Shown here in pieces: positions 50,150 through 60,187 of a stretch of 60,449 bases of DNA. This stretch comes from a virus. The notes beneath the pieces are model-generated. The model was given only the letters and a program-made list of their open reading frames with translations, was not told the DNA's origin and made no database searches. Location: positions 1 to 60,449 of the IMG/VR virus record IMGVR_UViG_3300020221_000017. One strand, given 5' to 3'. The position numbers and the translations under genes are program-made. Position 1 is the first letter of the stretch; the number at the start of each line of letters is the position of its first letter.

Positions 50150-53100
50150 TCAAGACAAGCTTATTAACTCTGGAGATATGAAAGCCTTCTGATCATCATA
50201 TATAGGTATGGTTTGTTCAGAAGGAACTGGGTTTGTAAAAGTGGCTGAATATACTCCATTTATAGACATGACTCTTGATATTATTTCTGAAAGAACAACA
50301 TCATCTCCAACTCCCAGTGAGTTTACATAATTAATTACGATAGACTTGATGTCATTAGTAACATCTGTTAAGTTGACACCATCTTTAGTAGTTATATCAA
50401 GCGTTATACTTATTTGTCTAATAAGAGGAGGAAGAACCTCTATCGCAGATCCAACGGCTCTTCTTCCAGGATAGTTTGTGGGATCTGGCTCATATCCGTC
50501 AATTATTCTCTGAACAGTTTGCATTAATCCAGTGTAATAGATATAGCCATCCACCCCAGAAGTAACACCAACATCAAAGCCTAATTTTCCAAGTGATTTT
50601 ATTTTAGAACCATATAGACTTGTTATTTTATTAAGCTGATGATCTGGTGTTAAATAAACAAGTCTTTGATTTGGATTTGACTCATTTATACAAGCATATT
50701 CTACTTTTCTTATTGATTCATATTTGTAATTTTCATTTTCAAGTAAATACAATCCATTTAAGCTAACAGACATTTGAACAGAAGACTGTGCAACTGCTGC
50801 ATTATTTTGAATTCTTATATATTGAGATTTTGAACTTGAATTTGTTCCAAATTTTTGAACCTTAAACACACCAGAGTTTGAGGAATTAAACCAATATGGA
50901 TTTGATATATTATCTATTACTAAATAATCTCCAGCAATAATAGAGTCTGCTTCATAAAAAATAATATCATTAACATCTTGTAAATAGACACCTTGATCTA
51001 TTGAAAGCTCTTGATCTATAGCAAGACCAGCAGATAAAGAATCAGAACCAAGATATCTAGATCCAAGATTTACAATAGTTGCAGTTGAGTAGTTGCCAGT
51101 GTCGCAAGATATAACTTGTACTAAATATTCATTTGAGTCTTCTTTTTTCTTTACCCAAATGCCATTACTTAAGTTCGCAAAAGATCCAGCAATTCCTGTT
51201 ATCTTAGTGTCATTGGCAACCCATGTCACAACATTATCTAAGTTGTTAAATTTTACATAGGTATCTAATTCTTCTTTAAAGTTTGGATTTTCAATAACAA
51301 AAGAGTCATTATCAACTGCTAAAATTCTAAAAAAACCATTATTAACAGATGAAAAAGTAAATCCACTTATTTTTACAAAATCATCAACTGCAACACCGCA
51401 GTCTGTAAAATATGGAGAATCTCCATTTTTTCTACTTATTCTAACTAAATTATTAAAACCTAAACTTTCTATTTTATATCGAGTTCTTTGCCTTCCTTGA
51501 GCAATTGCAATACCACCTGCATAGATACCGTCGCTCACTGTCGTATTAAAAGTAAAAGAATTGGAATCAGGTGTTAATTGAATAACTTTATCACCATTTA
51601 ATCCTACAATACCCGTATTTGCAATTGTAACAGTGTCACCAAGTCCAAGACCGTGTGAAGAAGAAGTTATTACTTTAGCTATTCCTGATACAACTTGAAT
51701 ACTTGTTATTGAAAAATAAGCAGAATGTTTCAATCTCCATCTTATTCCAAGAGAAGGAAAGATTTCTATATTACCTCCATTTTCTAAAGGTCTAAAAGAT
51801 GTAGCAACACCATTAGGATTTACTACATCTATATATCTATTTAATGCATTTACTGCTATTATAGGAAAATTAGAGATCTCTCCCTCGCCTGTTGATTGTG
51901 ATTGGTTTTTCATATTGCATTGAGTAAAATTTTCAGTTCCCCAAACACCCAATGAGTCACCGGCGTAGACATTCTCTAACGAAGTCGCAGGAAGATCTGA
52001 TGATGAGAATTTCAATTCAAATTCAGGATTTGATAAAAGTGTTGATTTAAGTTTTTCTATTACTTGATTTGCAGAATCTGTGTTTAATATATCTACTTGT
52101 ATTTTATATGAAGCATCTGTATAAGTAGTACCACTGGGACTAAATCCACTCCCTATTTTAAACCACACAGCAAACGTATCATTATCTGCATTTCTAAAAG
52201 TAAAATAATCACCATTTGTAGGTGTTGAATTAGTAGATAAACTAAAACTTAATTTAGTAGAAAAAGTTCCATTTGTTTTAGAAAAAACTTCTAAAGAAAC
52301 AGAACCAGTGGATCCATCTGATGCGTATTCATTTACAAAAGCAAGATCTGATATTAATCCATTTGTTAAAGATGTTATGTTTAATGTTTTTCCAGCATCA
52401 CCGTGTTGCCATCTCCAAACAATCCCATTTGCCTTCCCGTATAAAGAAGAAACATCAGTAACTGTCCATGGTACAAAGAAATAAGAATTAATATCTTTTT
52501 TATTAAAATAATACTCAGACTCGGTATTAGAAACTACAGCAACATCTACTGTATCTGTTGATTTTAAACGAGAAAGTCTTTTTGCAGATTTTTCATTATA
52601 AACTTTAATTATATCATTTGAATTTATAGTAGATGGATATGCTGATATTTTAGTTTCTAACATATTGGAAGAAGAACTACTTGAAATTTGACTATCTCCA
52701 AAAATACTAAATTCACCTAAATTAGCTCGACCACCAACGACTTCAACAGATCCAGCTGTTCCAAGTTTTTTAGATTTAATTTGAATTCTTCTAAAATTAT
52801 TACAAATATCAACATCTGCTACGATGGGAAGTTGAGAAAGAGCTCTATGATTTAAGTGATGTTTTACATTTTTAATTGTTTTTGGAATTAATTTAAAAAA
52901 CTCACCAAGTTCAGAAGAGTTTGGATTTGGACAATTTGACATATTATATATTGATGGTTGAACGTTTTGTAATTCTAAATCTTTTTTAAGTATAAAATTT
53001 GGATTTACGTTATCAAATATTTTTATAAAAGATTCACCATCAAACATTTTTACTTTTCCATCGATCGAAGCATGATCATATGCAATAGATGATGTTTCTT

Positions 53101-56100
53101 CTTTAGTAGATCTTGTGAAAAGTTTAGAGGAATCACCAATTGAAACAGCTGTCATTATTAATGAATTATTATTAATATTTTCAGCTATTGTTTGTGCATC
53201 ATTTTCTATTAATGGAAATACTTTAATACCTTCAGCTGAATTTATTGTTTCTACTCCATCGTTTTGTCCATTTGTTCCTGTCTGTATAGTAAAGCCACTT
53301 GTGTTAGTGTTCGCGTTTTCAAGACTTCCATTATATATGTTTGTTATAGTGACAACATTGCTTAGATATGTACAAGAGAATTGAGTATCTAAATCTAAAG
53401 CAGAAGCAATTAAATCAGCAACATTATTAGAACTACTACCAGAAGGAATCACTACTTGAATCGACCTATCAGCACCATGTGCAGGCTCTGTGTTTGAATA
53501 TACATTCATCCAAACCGCAACGCTTCCATTTGTGTCGTGTATTGTAAAATATTTTCCACCAAGTGTTTGATTAGGATTTCCATCTATTTTTGAATAAACA
53601 AAACCAGTACCAGAGTTTCCACTTTCATCCAACACAACAGGTCCATTAAAAGTATTAAATACAGTAAACGAATTTCCAGAATTTCCAGAAGAATAATTTG
53701 CTGTAAAATCTGAATATGAACCATTTATTACAGCAGCGGTTTTAGATGCAACATCTGCTGCAGTGTCTCCAGTTACTATTGTTGCTATTTTTATATATTG
53801 ATAAATTCCAGTTAAAGATGGAGCAGATCCACTATTATTAACTGCATACCAATATACAATTTTATTTCCTTGATTATCTTTTAATATTAAATAATCACCG
53901 CTGCCAACTTTATTAGAAGTATTTCCTTCGGAAGTACAAGTTATCGTTATGTTTCCTTGCGTACCCACCACATCTGCTATTGTTTGTATATTGTATATCT
54001 CAGGAGAACCTTGAGTTGTAGCAAATCCTGCTGCATTGGTTATTGTTAAAGTTTTATTAATAGAATTAAATGAATTGATTCTAAAAGAACCTCTATTTGA
54101 AGCAGACACACTCTGATCTGTTATTGATATGATATCTCCACCGGCCGGATTTAATGCAGACAAATCTATGTTTGATTCTTTAAAATCTAAAGTACATTCG
54201 TTTCCATTTTTTGTTATAGAAAAAGTATTTCCACTAGTTATTCCAGTAGGAATCGTATCGCCACTTGCTAACGTATAGGTAGACAAAGATCCATCTGGTG
54301 AGGTTATGTGATCTATATTAAAATCTTGATTTGGAGCTGTTGGATATTCAATGTTAAAAAATAACTTATCTCCATTGGGACCATATTCTTTTGCTCTTAA
54401 TAAAAGAGTAGCACCAGAACCTAATGTTCCACCTGTTCTATACCAATTTCTACTTCTAAACCAAATTGCATAATCTTTAAATTCTGTATAATTGTTTTCT
54501 TTATTCCATATTTGTAAATTACTAAAATCAATCCCAGCTTCGTTATCCATGTCATCTGCAGAGAAAGATGTATTCGAAGCAGAATGATTGGTATTTACTT
54601 TTCCAGTTCTCCAAAAATTAACATTTATAGTTTTATTTACAGAGTCTCCATCTAATATAAAAACAATTGAGTCATCAGATGAGATGTCAAGTGATTCTAC
54701 AATATTCAACTCATCATTAGGTAAATAATCAAAAATAGTAAAAGGTGTCTCTGTTTGAGTTCCAAGATCAAACTCAGAATTGAATTCTTTAATATTTCTA
54801 AAATGAGACTTATTAGATCCACTGGTTATGCTTAAGATATTGTCATTAGAAATGGTCGTATTATTTAACAAACCAGATGGATTTAATATAAATTGTTCAC
54901 TGTAACCAAAAACATCTGTAGATCCAGATGATAAAGAACCTTTAAGATCTTTGTATACATATCTATTAAGCCAGACATTAGAAGAACTTGGTTCAGTTCT
55001 CTTAAAAAAGCTAATCATATCTTTTTGAGTTATTTTTGTTGCAATATTAGATTGATTACCTAATTGAGCATCTATGCCAGAATCGAAGACATTAGTCATA
55101 AGGCCAGCAGAAATGGGCAATGATATAGATCCATTATTTTCAGTTGAGCTAGTTAGTTTTATTAAATTAGTTTTATATATCGAGCTTTTTACATTTTCAA
55201 GTTTTAAATTTATAGAATCTACTATTGCTTTTATAGTAGCGTCTCCTAAACTTGATAAATAAGAACTTTTCCAAAGCTGTGGATATACATTTGCATAGAA
55301 AACTTGTATATCTTCAGATGACTGAATCAAACGAACAGATCCGCTATTAACTGCATCTTTATTATCGACCTCCACCCAAGCTGTGCCGATATCAGTGTGG
55401 TTTCCTTTTGCTCTTATTTTAAATATTCCACAATTTTTAGAATCAAACCAATTTACCGCATCATTGCCTCTGTTTGCAATATATAAAAAATCCCCAATTT
55501 GAGCTTTTTCAAATAAAGTATTTACATTTGAAATAACTTTCATCTTATTAGATGATGCTGTTATTAAAAGAGTTGTTCCAACTATGGGATTTACTTCATT
55601 TCTAAAAACAGAATCATTGCCATCTGCAACAACTACAATCTCTGCTGATCTGCCAAAAGCATCTAAATTTAGATTATAAACTCCGCTTGCTGCATTTGAT
55701 ATTATATTTCCCTTTGCATCAACAGATCCCGCTGTTATTGTGTCTCCAGAAGAAATTTGAGTTTTCATTTGAAGATTGCCAGTTTGTCTATTTAATGCAA
55801 AGTCAGAAGTTTTGCCCTCTGCATAGGTATCGACACCAGAGAACATGTTATTTAAATAAGTTCCTCCAGATATCTTTAAAGAAGATCCATATCCAATTAA
55901 GTTTGATGATATTTCTATTTGATCAGAAGAAGTTGCTAATGCTCGTATTCCGGCAAATTTTTTATTAAAAGCAGAAGCCCAATCAGAAGATGTTAGCACA
56001 TCAAAAGATTGACCGTCAAAATCTAAACTTGAAAAAGTACGACTCTGAGCTGGCGTTCCATCTACCTCTATTATAAGACTACCTATCGAAGTTATTCCCC

Positions 56101-57592
56101 ACGAAGATTTTGGTATTGTTCTAAGTGTTGCTGAAAATTCTTTTTCAGACAAAAGAGTATTGTTTTTATATAAAGTTATATATGAATATTTGTTAGTTGG
56201 AAATTTTAAATAAGTATTTGCATCTAAATTAGAATTAGATAATGATACTTGAATAAACTCTGTATCATGTGCAGTTGGATATAGTAATAAACGAGTTGAG
56301 TTTTCAGTAAGTCTACATTTAAAATTAATAGAATTATCATTTATTACAGTAGCTATTTCTTGTAATGTTGCAGATGCTATATTTTTAAATTGAGAAGATT
56401 TAAATAAAATTTCTTCTTCAGAATTGTCCACAACAACAGAAAGAGCACATTGGTCAATTAACGAATAAGGACCATCTGCTTGGTTTATTACTTGCGGGGG
56501 TGGTAATGGAAAATTTGCTAATTGAAGAAATTCTTCATCACCAGTTGCAGATGATAGAATAACGTCAACACTTTGTCCTTTATATGTAGGCTGAAATCCG
56601 CTTCCATCATCTACATAAACTATAGAAGGATCACTTATTACTGCTGGCTCTGTGATCGTTGCAGATGATACTTGCTTTCCATCTGTTGAATCCGAAATTC
56701 CTACAACAGAACTAAGTATAGCTTCTCTTGTTCCTCTTGCAAGTGTTGAAGTGTATGATTTAATTCTTTCTCTAAAATCATCATCAGATTCGGTATCCAC
56801 TCCATCTGTTAGTGAATTTGAGTTGCTAACTGCAGCATTTGTAAAAGGCGGAGATGAGAACTCTACAATTGTATTGATACCAGTGTTGCTAGATGAGCCA
56901 ACTTGATTGGCAATAATTAATATATTGTTTACGACATCTTCACCTGCTGGCAATACCGCATCCCTGAGTATTGAATATAATATTTCTGGATTTTGATTAT
57001 TTGCTGGAATTTTTACAAGTGTTCCAGATGATATTTCACGATCAACTGTTCCTTGTGCATCGACAACAGAATCAGATATCAAATGATCGTATTGAAGAGA
57101 TGAAGATAAATTTATAGTATAAAAACTAGTATTATTAGTTATAGAAGAATAATTAATCGGCCCCTCAAACTGTTGAGTGCCTCTACCTATATAAAGACTA
57201 CCTCCAGAGGCGTCCCAATCTGAAGCATCGTTAACATATATAACAGTAGAACCTGCTATTGGTGCTTGTTTTACAGCATACAATGATGTAGATCTTTTTG
57301 TTATGGATGTATCTTTAATATTTACAAATCCAGTTGCTTTTCCAGCTGGAATCCTAGTCAAACCATAATCTGCAGCTCTTTGATCTAAATCTGAATTTTT
57401 TAACGCATCTATACTAAGAGACTCTAGTACGCCAAGAATGTTGGCGCTATTTTCAAAATCTTGAGACGCCACAGCTTCAAGCAATGTTAAAAGAACAGAT
57501 CCCCGGTTTAAATCATTCACTGGTGTATCTGCTATTATTTTACGAACTAATTTGCCTAGTATCTCGTTGTATGAACTAATAGTAACAGCCAT
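50150..57592 (-). CDS. Giant baseplate J-like protein (2480 residues)
   Basis: The two ends look like a baseplate J (T4 gp6-like) protein: N-terminus SYNEILGKLVRKIIADTPVN with LTLLEAVASQDFENSANILG and LKNSDLDQRAADYGLTRIPA, and C-terminus PPLIRQISITLDITTKDGVN with LGVGDDVVLSEIISRVMSIN and GVYSATFTNPVPSEQTIPIY. Usual J proteins have about 300-700 residues. Here some 1900 residues of beta-rich domains are added between, with repeated themes (HGLGLGDTVTIAN; GSVEVVGGRANLGEF; WFKIGSGFSPSG). The enlarged protein could form an outer baseplate ring or arms. It is flanked by the wedge-like and gp25-like genes, as expected. Confidence 0.78.
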   Translation of the reverse strand: MAVTISSYNEILGKLVRKIIADTPVNDLNRGSVLLTLLEAVASQDFENSANILGVLESLSIDALKNSDLDQRAADYGLTRIPAGKATGFVNIKDTSITKRSTSLYAVKQAPIAGSTVIYVNDASDWDASGGSLYIGRGTQQFEGPINYSSITNNTSFYTINLSSSLQYDHLISDSVVDAQGTVDREISSGTLVKIPANNQNPEILYSILRDAVLPAGEDVVNNILIIANQVGSSSNTGINTIVEFSSPPFTNAAVSNSNSLTDGVDTESDDDFRERIKSYTSTLARGTREAILSSVVGISDSTDGKQVSSATITEPAVISDPSIVYVDDGSGFQPTYKGQSVDVILSSATGDEEFLQLANFPLPPPQVINQADGPYSLIDQCALSVVVDNSEEEILFKSSQFKNIASATLQEIATVINDNSINFKCRLTENSTRLLLYPTAHDTEFIQVSLSNSNLDANTYLKFPTNKYSYITLYKNNTLLSEKEFSATLRTIPKSSWGITSIGSLIIEVDGTPAQSRTFSSLDFDGQSFDVLTSSDWASAFNKKFAGIRALATSSDQIEISSNLIGYGSSLKISGGTYLNNMFSGVDTYAEGKTSDFALNRQTGNLQMKTQISSGDTITAGSVDAKGNIISNAASGVYNLNLDAFGRSAEIVVVADGNDSVFRNEVNPIVGTTLLITASSNKMKVISNVNTLFEKAQIGDFLYIANRGNDAVNWFDSKNCGIFKIRAKGNHTDIGTAWVEVDNKDAVNSGSVRLIQSSEDIQVFYANVYPQLWKSSYLSSLGDATIKAIVDSINLKLENVKSSIYKTNLIKLTSSTENNGSISLPISAGLMTNVFDSGIDAQLGNQSNIATKITQKDMISFFKRTEPSSSNVWLNRYVYKDLKGSLSSGSTDVFGYSEQFILNPSGLLNNTTISNDNILSITSGSNKSHFRNIKEFNSEFDLGTQTETPFTIFDYLPNDELNIVESLDISSDDSIVFILDGDSVNKTINVNFWRTGKVNTNHSASNTSFSADDMDNEAGIDFSNLQIWNKENNYTEFKDYAIWFRSRNWYRTGGTLGSGATLLLRAKEYGPNGDKLFFNIEYPTAPNQDFNIDHITSPDGSLSTYTLASGDTIPTGITSGNTFSITKNGNECTLDFKESNIDLSALNPAGGDIISITDQSVSASNRGSFRINSFNSINKTLTITNAAGFATTQGSPEIYNIQTIADVVGTQGNITITCTSEGNTSNKVGSGDYLILKDNQGNKIVYWYAVNNSGSAPSLTGIYQYIKIATIVTGDTAADVASKTAAVINGSYSDFTANYSSGNSGNSFTVFNTFNGPVVLDESGNSGTGFVYSKIDGNPNQTLGGKYFTIHDTNGSVAVWMNVYSNTEPAHGADRSIQVVIPSGSSSNNVADLIASALDLDTQFSCTYLSNVVTITNIYNGSLENANTNTSGFTIQTGTNGQNDGVETINSAEGIKVFPLIENDAQTIAENINNNSLIMTAVSIGDSSKLFTRSTKEETSSIAYDHASIDGKVKMFDGESFIKIFDNVNPNFILKKDLELQNVQPSIYNMSNCPNPNSSELGEFFKLIPKTIKNVKHHLNHRALSQLPIVADVDICNNFRRIQIKSKKLGTAGSVEVVGGRANLGEFSIFGDSQISSSSSSNMLETKISAYPSTINSNDIIKVYNEKSAKRLSRLKSTDTVDVAVVSNTESEYYFNKKDINSYFFVPWTVTDVSSLYGKANGIVWRWQHGDAGKTLNITSLTNGLISDLAFVNEYASDGSTGSVSLEVFSKTNGTFSTKLSFSLSTNSTPTNGDYFTFRNADNDTFAVWFKIGSGFSPSGTTYTDASYKIQVDILNTDSANQVIEKLKSTLLSNPEFELKFSSSDLPATSLENVYAGDSLGVWGTENFTQCNMKNQSQSTGEGEISNFPIIAVNALNRYIDVVNPNGVATSFRPLENGGNIEIFPSLGIRWRLKHSAYFSITSIQVVSGIAKVITSSSHGLGLGDTVTIANTGIVGLNGDKVIQLTPDSNSFTFNTTVSDGIYAGGIAIAQGRQRTRYKIESLGFNNLVRISRKNGDSPYFTDCGVAVDDFVKISGFTFSSVNNGFFRILAVDNDSFVIENPNFKEELDTYVKFNNLDNVVTWVANDTKITGIAGSFANLSNGIWVKKKEDSNEYLVQVISCDTGNYSTATIVNLGSRYLGSDSLSAGLAIDQELSIDQGVYLQDVNDIIFYEADSIIAGDYLVIDNISNPYWFNSSNSGVFKVQKFGTNSSSKSQYIRIQNNAAVAQSSVQMSVSLNGLYLLENENYKYESIRKVEYACINESNPNQRLVYLTPDHQLNKITSLYGSKIKSLGKLGFDVGVTSGVDGYIYYTGLMQTVQRIIDGYEPDPTNYPGRRAVGSAIEVLPPLIRQISITLDITTKDGVNLTDVTNDIKSIVINYVNSLGVGDDVVLSEIISRVMSINGVYSATFTNPVPSEQTIPIYDDQKAFISPELISLS

Positions 57593-57604
57593 ATCTCACC
57601 TTTA

Positions 57605-59197
57605 TTACGAGATGTTTACACTAAAGCTTATCGGAATAACAACAGAGCCACCTGACAAGACAACACTCATTGTTATTCTATATGCACTAGCTGCATCTTG
57701 GTTACCTATATATTCTACCGATAAAGAGTCTAATCTTTCAAAACGATTGTCATTTAATATTTGATTTGCTATATCTTCTGATAGTTGTTGTTTTATCAAC
57801 TCAGGTTCTTGATTTCTTGTGCCTATTAAGGCAGGAACACCGTAATCTTGATATTTAGTTAAAGAACCCTTAATAGTACTCATAAGTATTTTAACAGCTT
57901 GACTAGCATTGTTAACACCATAACTTAACAATATCTCACCCAGTGGAGTGAGTACAATGTCTGAGTCGTTATCTATTAACAAATCAACACCAGCTCTTTT
58001 TTCATCTTCTGCATTGCTTTTTAAAAACCAAGGATCTTCTTTAAATTTTTGCTGAACAGCATCTGTAGATGGTATTAATATATAAAAATTACTATTTATT
58101 GTATTTGGTTTAAAAACTCTAACATGAGCTTGATCTGTTATTTTATATTTTTCTAAATCAGATTTTCCACTTAATTCTATTATAAGCTCACCCGAAACAG
58201 GAACTTCTTTGATACTGACAACAACTCTTTGATCTGGAGTTCTTTCTATATTTGATTGCAATATAACTATTTGATTTACATATATTTTTTCTTTATTAGC
58301 ATTTCCATTTGTATCAGTTTTAGATAAATTTATAATGTTATTTTTAGCATTTACTAATAAAGGAACTTTTTCTCCCGTTTCATCTATATATGGGGGTTTT
58401 AGACCATTTGATATCGCAATTTCAATCCATCTATTTTGATCACCCATTGTTCTATATGCAAGTGTTTGCAAGGTCTCGCCGTAATTTAACTTAACCAATC
58501 TTCCAGATGAGTATGATCTTATATCTATATCTGGATTGTTGGCATTTGATCTTGCGAAGGCAAATGGATCTATGAAGGCTTCTGTTTTTAGAATATTTTG
58601 ATTAGCAAGTATATCGTCAACGATCTGAGCACCCTGATGAAAAGCCAAAGATACTTGAATCTGCGGTATCGATCTGCTTAACAAAGTCGGAAGAGACGAT
58701 CTTGTATATATTCTATTATAGTCTTTATCAGATGCTCCAATAGAATCTGCAACGGCATCTCTTCCATCTTGCAATCTTTTTCGTATAGCTATAAAATCAT
58801 TTTTATTAAAAGATGTTACTCTTTTTATTTCAGCATCTATTTGTTTTTGTTCAATTAAAGATGTTGGTATGTCGTTTATTAAAATGGAATCAAACACAGT
58901 AAAATAATTAGACATTAAATTAGATATATTTGGAATTCTTTTAGTAGTATCTGTTTTATATATATTAACAATTTCAACAAACGAATCCATTTCATCCCTA
59001 AGCCTAGATGGATTAGAATAATTTTCAGATATATTTAATAATTTATTTTTAAACACAGACCAGTTTTCAACTATATAATAAAAACGACTAGGAATTATAG
59101 AGGGAACATCCGCTAAACTTAATTCTTCATTAAGGCCAGACTTTACCCATAGATTTAAATCTGCTAATGCAACATAGGCAGTTGTTAATACACTCAT
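57605..59197 (-). CDS. Baseplate protein: LysM-like (gp53) and gp25-like fusion
   Basis: 530 residues. A helical N-terminus, then a LysM-like domain (about 231-275: KLNYGETLQTLAYRTMGDQN, RWIEIAISNGLKPPYI), as in T4 gp53. The C-terminal 125 residues (DIVLTPLGEILLSYGVNNAS; KYQDYGVPALIG; ISFSVNIS) look like gp25/GpW-type wedge proteins, which start sheath assembly. In T4 these are separate genes. It overlaps the upstream gene by four bases (ATGA) and precedes the giant J gene. A wedge protein is fairly sure; the two-part reading is moderate. Confidence 0.7.
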   Translation of the reverse strand: MSVLTTAYVALADLNLWVKSGLNEELSLADVPSIIPSRFYYIVENWSVFKNKLLNISENYSNPSRLRDEMDSFVEIVNIYKTDTTKRIPNISNLMSNYFTVFDSILINDIPTSLIEQKQIDAEIKRVTSFNKNDFIAIRKRLQDGRDAVADSIGASDKDYNRIYTRSSLPTLLSRSIPQIQVSLAFHQGAQIVDDILANQNILKTEAFIDPFAFARSNANNPDIDIRSYSSGRLVKLNYGETLQTLAYRTMGDQNRWIEIAISNGLKPPYIDETGEKVPLLVNAKNNIINLSKTDTNGNANKEKIYVNQIVILQSNIERTPDQRVVVSIKEVPVSGELIIELSGKSDLEKYKITDQAHVRVFKPNTINSNFYILIPSTDAVQQKFKEDPWFLKSNAEDEKRAGVDLLIDNDSDIVLTPLGEILLSYGVNNASQAVKILMSTIKGSLTKYQDYGVPALIGTRNQEPELIKQQLSEDIANQILNDNRFERLDSLSVEYIGNQDAASAYRITMSVVLSGGSVVIPISFSVNIS

Positions 59198-60138
59198 CTT
59201 CCTGCTCCTGAGACAGCAGATACGGTTGAATTAACTGCTGATCTAGCATTTGATATTGTATTTCTTGCTCTTGCCAGTACAGAGGCTTTTTCTTTATCTA
59301 AACCAAGTTGATTTAATCTATTCAAAAGTTCTTCTGCAGGTGCCTTTGTAGATATTGAACTTAAATTATATGCTCTTAATTGAATAATATAATTATATAA
59401 CATTGGATTGTCTGCGCTTTTTTCTAAAGAAAACCGCTGAACAGTACATGAATATTGATTATTATCTTTATAATTTATAAAAATAAGTGGAGATTTTTGA
59501 TTAGCTTCTTCTTTAAACAAGCCACTTGCAGTGTCTTTTTTATATTTTAGTAAAAAAAGATATAATTTATGAAATGCCATATAACCTGTTCTGTCTTTAA
59601 AAACACCAGACTCATGAGGTCTGTTTTCACCAAGTCTAATTGCATCTGTTATTTTATTTAAACTAGCATTTATTTTATTTATAGTACTAGAACCAAAACC
59701 ACCTAATATACCGGTGTCTATTATGGCACCAGATCCATATGAGATTCTTCCATCTGGTGGTTTTTTAGTGGGATCTTGTTTGGACTGTGTTCCTATATAT
59801 TTTGGAGAGAAGCCCGTTGTTCCTTGTATTACAATATCAAAATATCTAACTTCAGAATGTTCTTCTACAGTTGAGTATAAAGTTGTTATTGTATTTGTTG
59901 CAAAATAAGTATTGATTGATATATTCTGTGGCGATATTGGAAGATATATTATGCCATTATTTGTCTTAAAGGCATAAGGAAGCGCTTTATACCAGTTTTC
60001 CTCTATTGGATAATAAGCATTTGAATTTTTATCATTTTTATTTTCTTCTTTTTTCTTACTAGGCAAAACTTGAGAAATAGCTGATCTTGCTAAATCTGTA
60101 GCATTGTTTTTAATACTAGAAAGAGAAGGTATTGACAT
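59194..60138 (-). CDS. Tail tube-cap / baseplate protein (CIS tube-like)
   Basis: 314 residues. After a Lys-rich, low-complexity start (SKKKEENKNDKNSNAY) the body reads IIYLPISPQNISINTYFAT, VRYFDIVIQGTTGFSP, FHKLYLFLLKYKKD and SPLIFINYKDNNQYSCTVQR, ending with a helical tail. This is the pattern of baseplate or tube-associated proteins of contractile tails that sit between the tube and hub. Exact equivalence is not clear. It is coupled to the LysM/gp25-like gene. Confidence 0.6.
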   Translation of the reverse strand: MSIPSLSSIKNNATDLARSAISQVLPSKKKEENKNDKNSNAYYPIEENWYKALPYAFKTNNGIIYLPISPQNISINTYFATNTITTLYSTVEEHSEVRYFDIVIQGTTGFSPKYIGTQSKQDPTKKPPDGRISYGSGAIIDTGILGGFGSSTINKINASLNKITDAIRLGENRPHESGVFKDRTGYMAFHKLYLFLLKYKKDTASGLFKEEANQKSPLIFINYKDNNQYSCTVQRFSLEKSADNPMLYNYIIQLRAYNLSSISTKAPAEELLNRLNQLGLDKEKASVLARARNTISNARSAVNSTVSAVSGAGR

Positions 60139-60187
60139 GATAAAATCCGTTATATTAGTTTATTTTAATATTTTATCATTAAAAACA

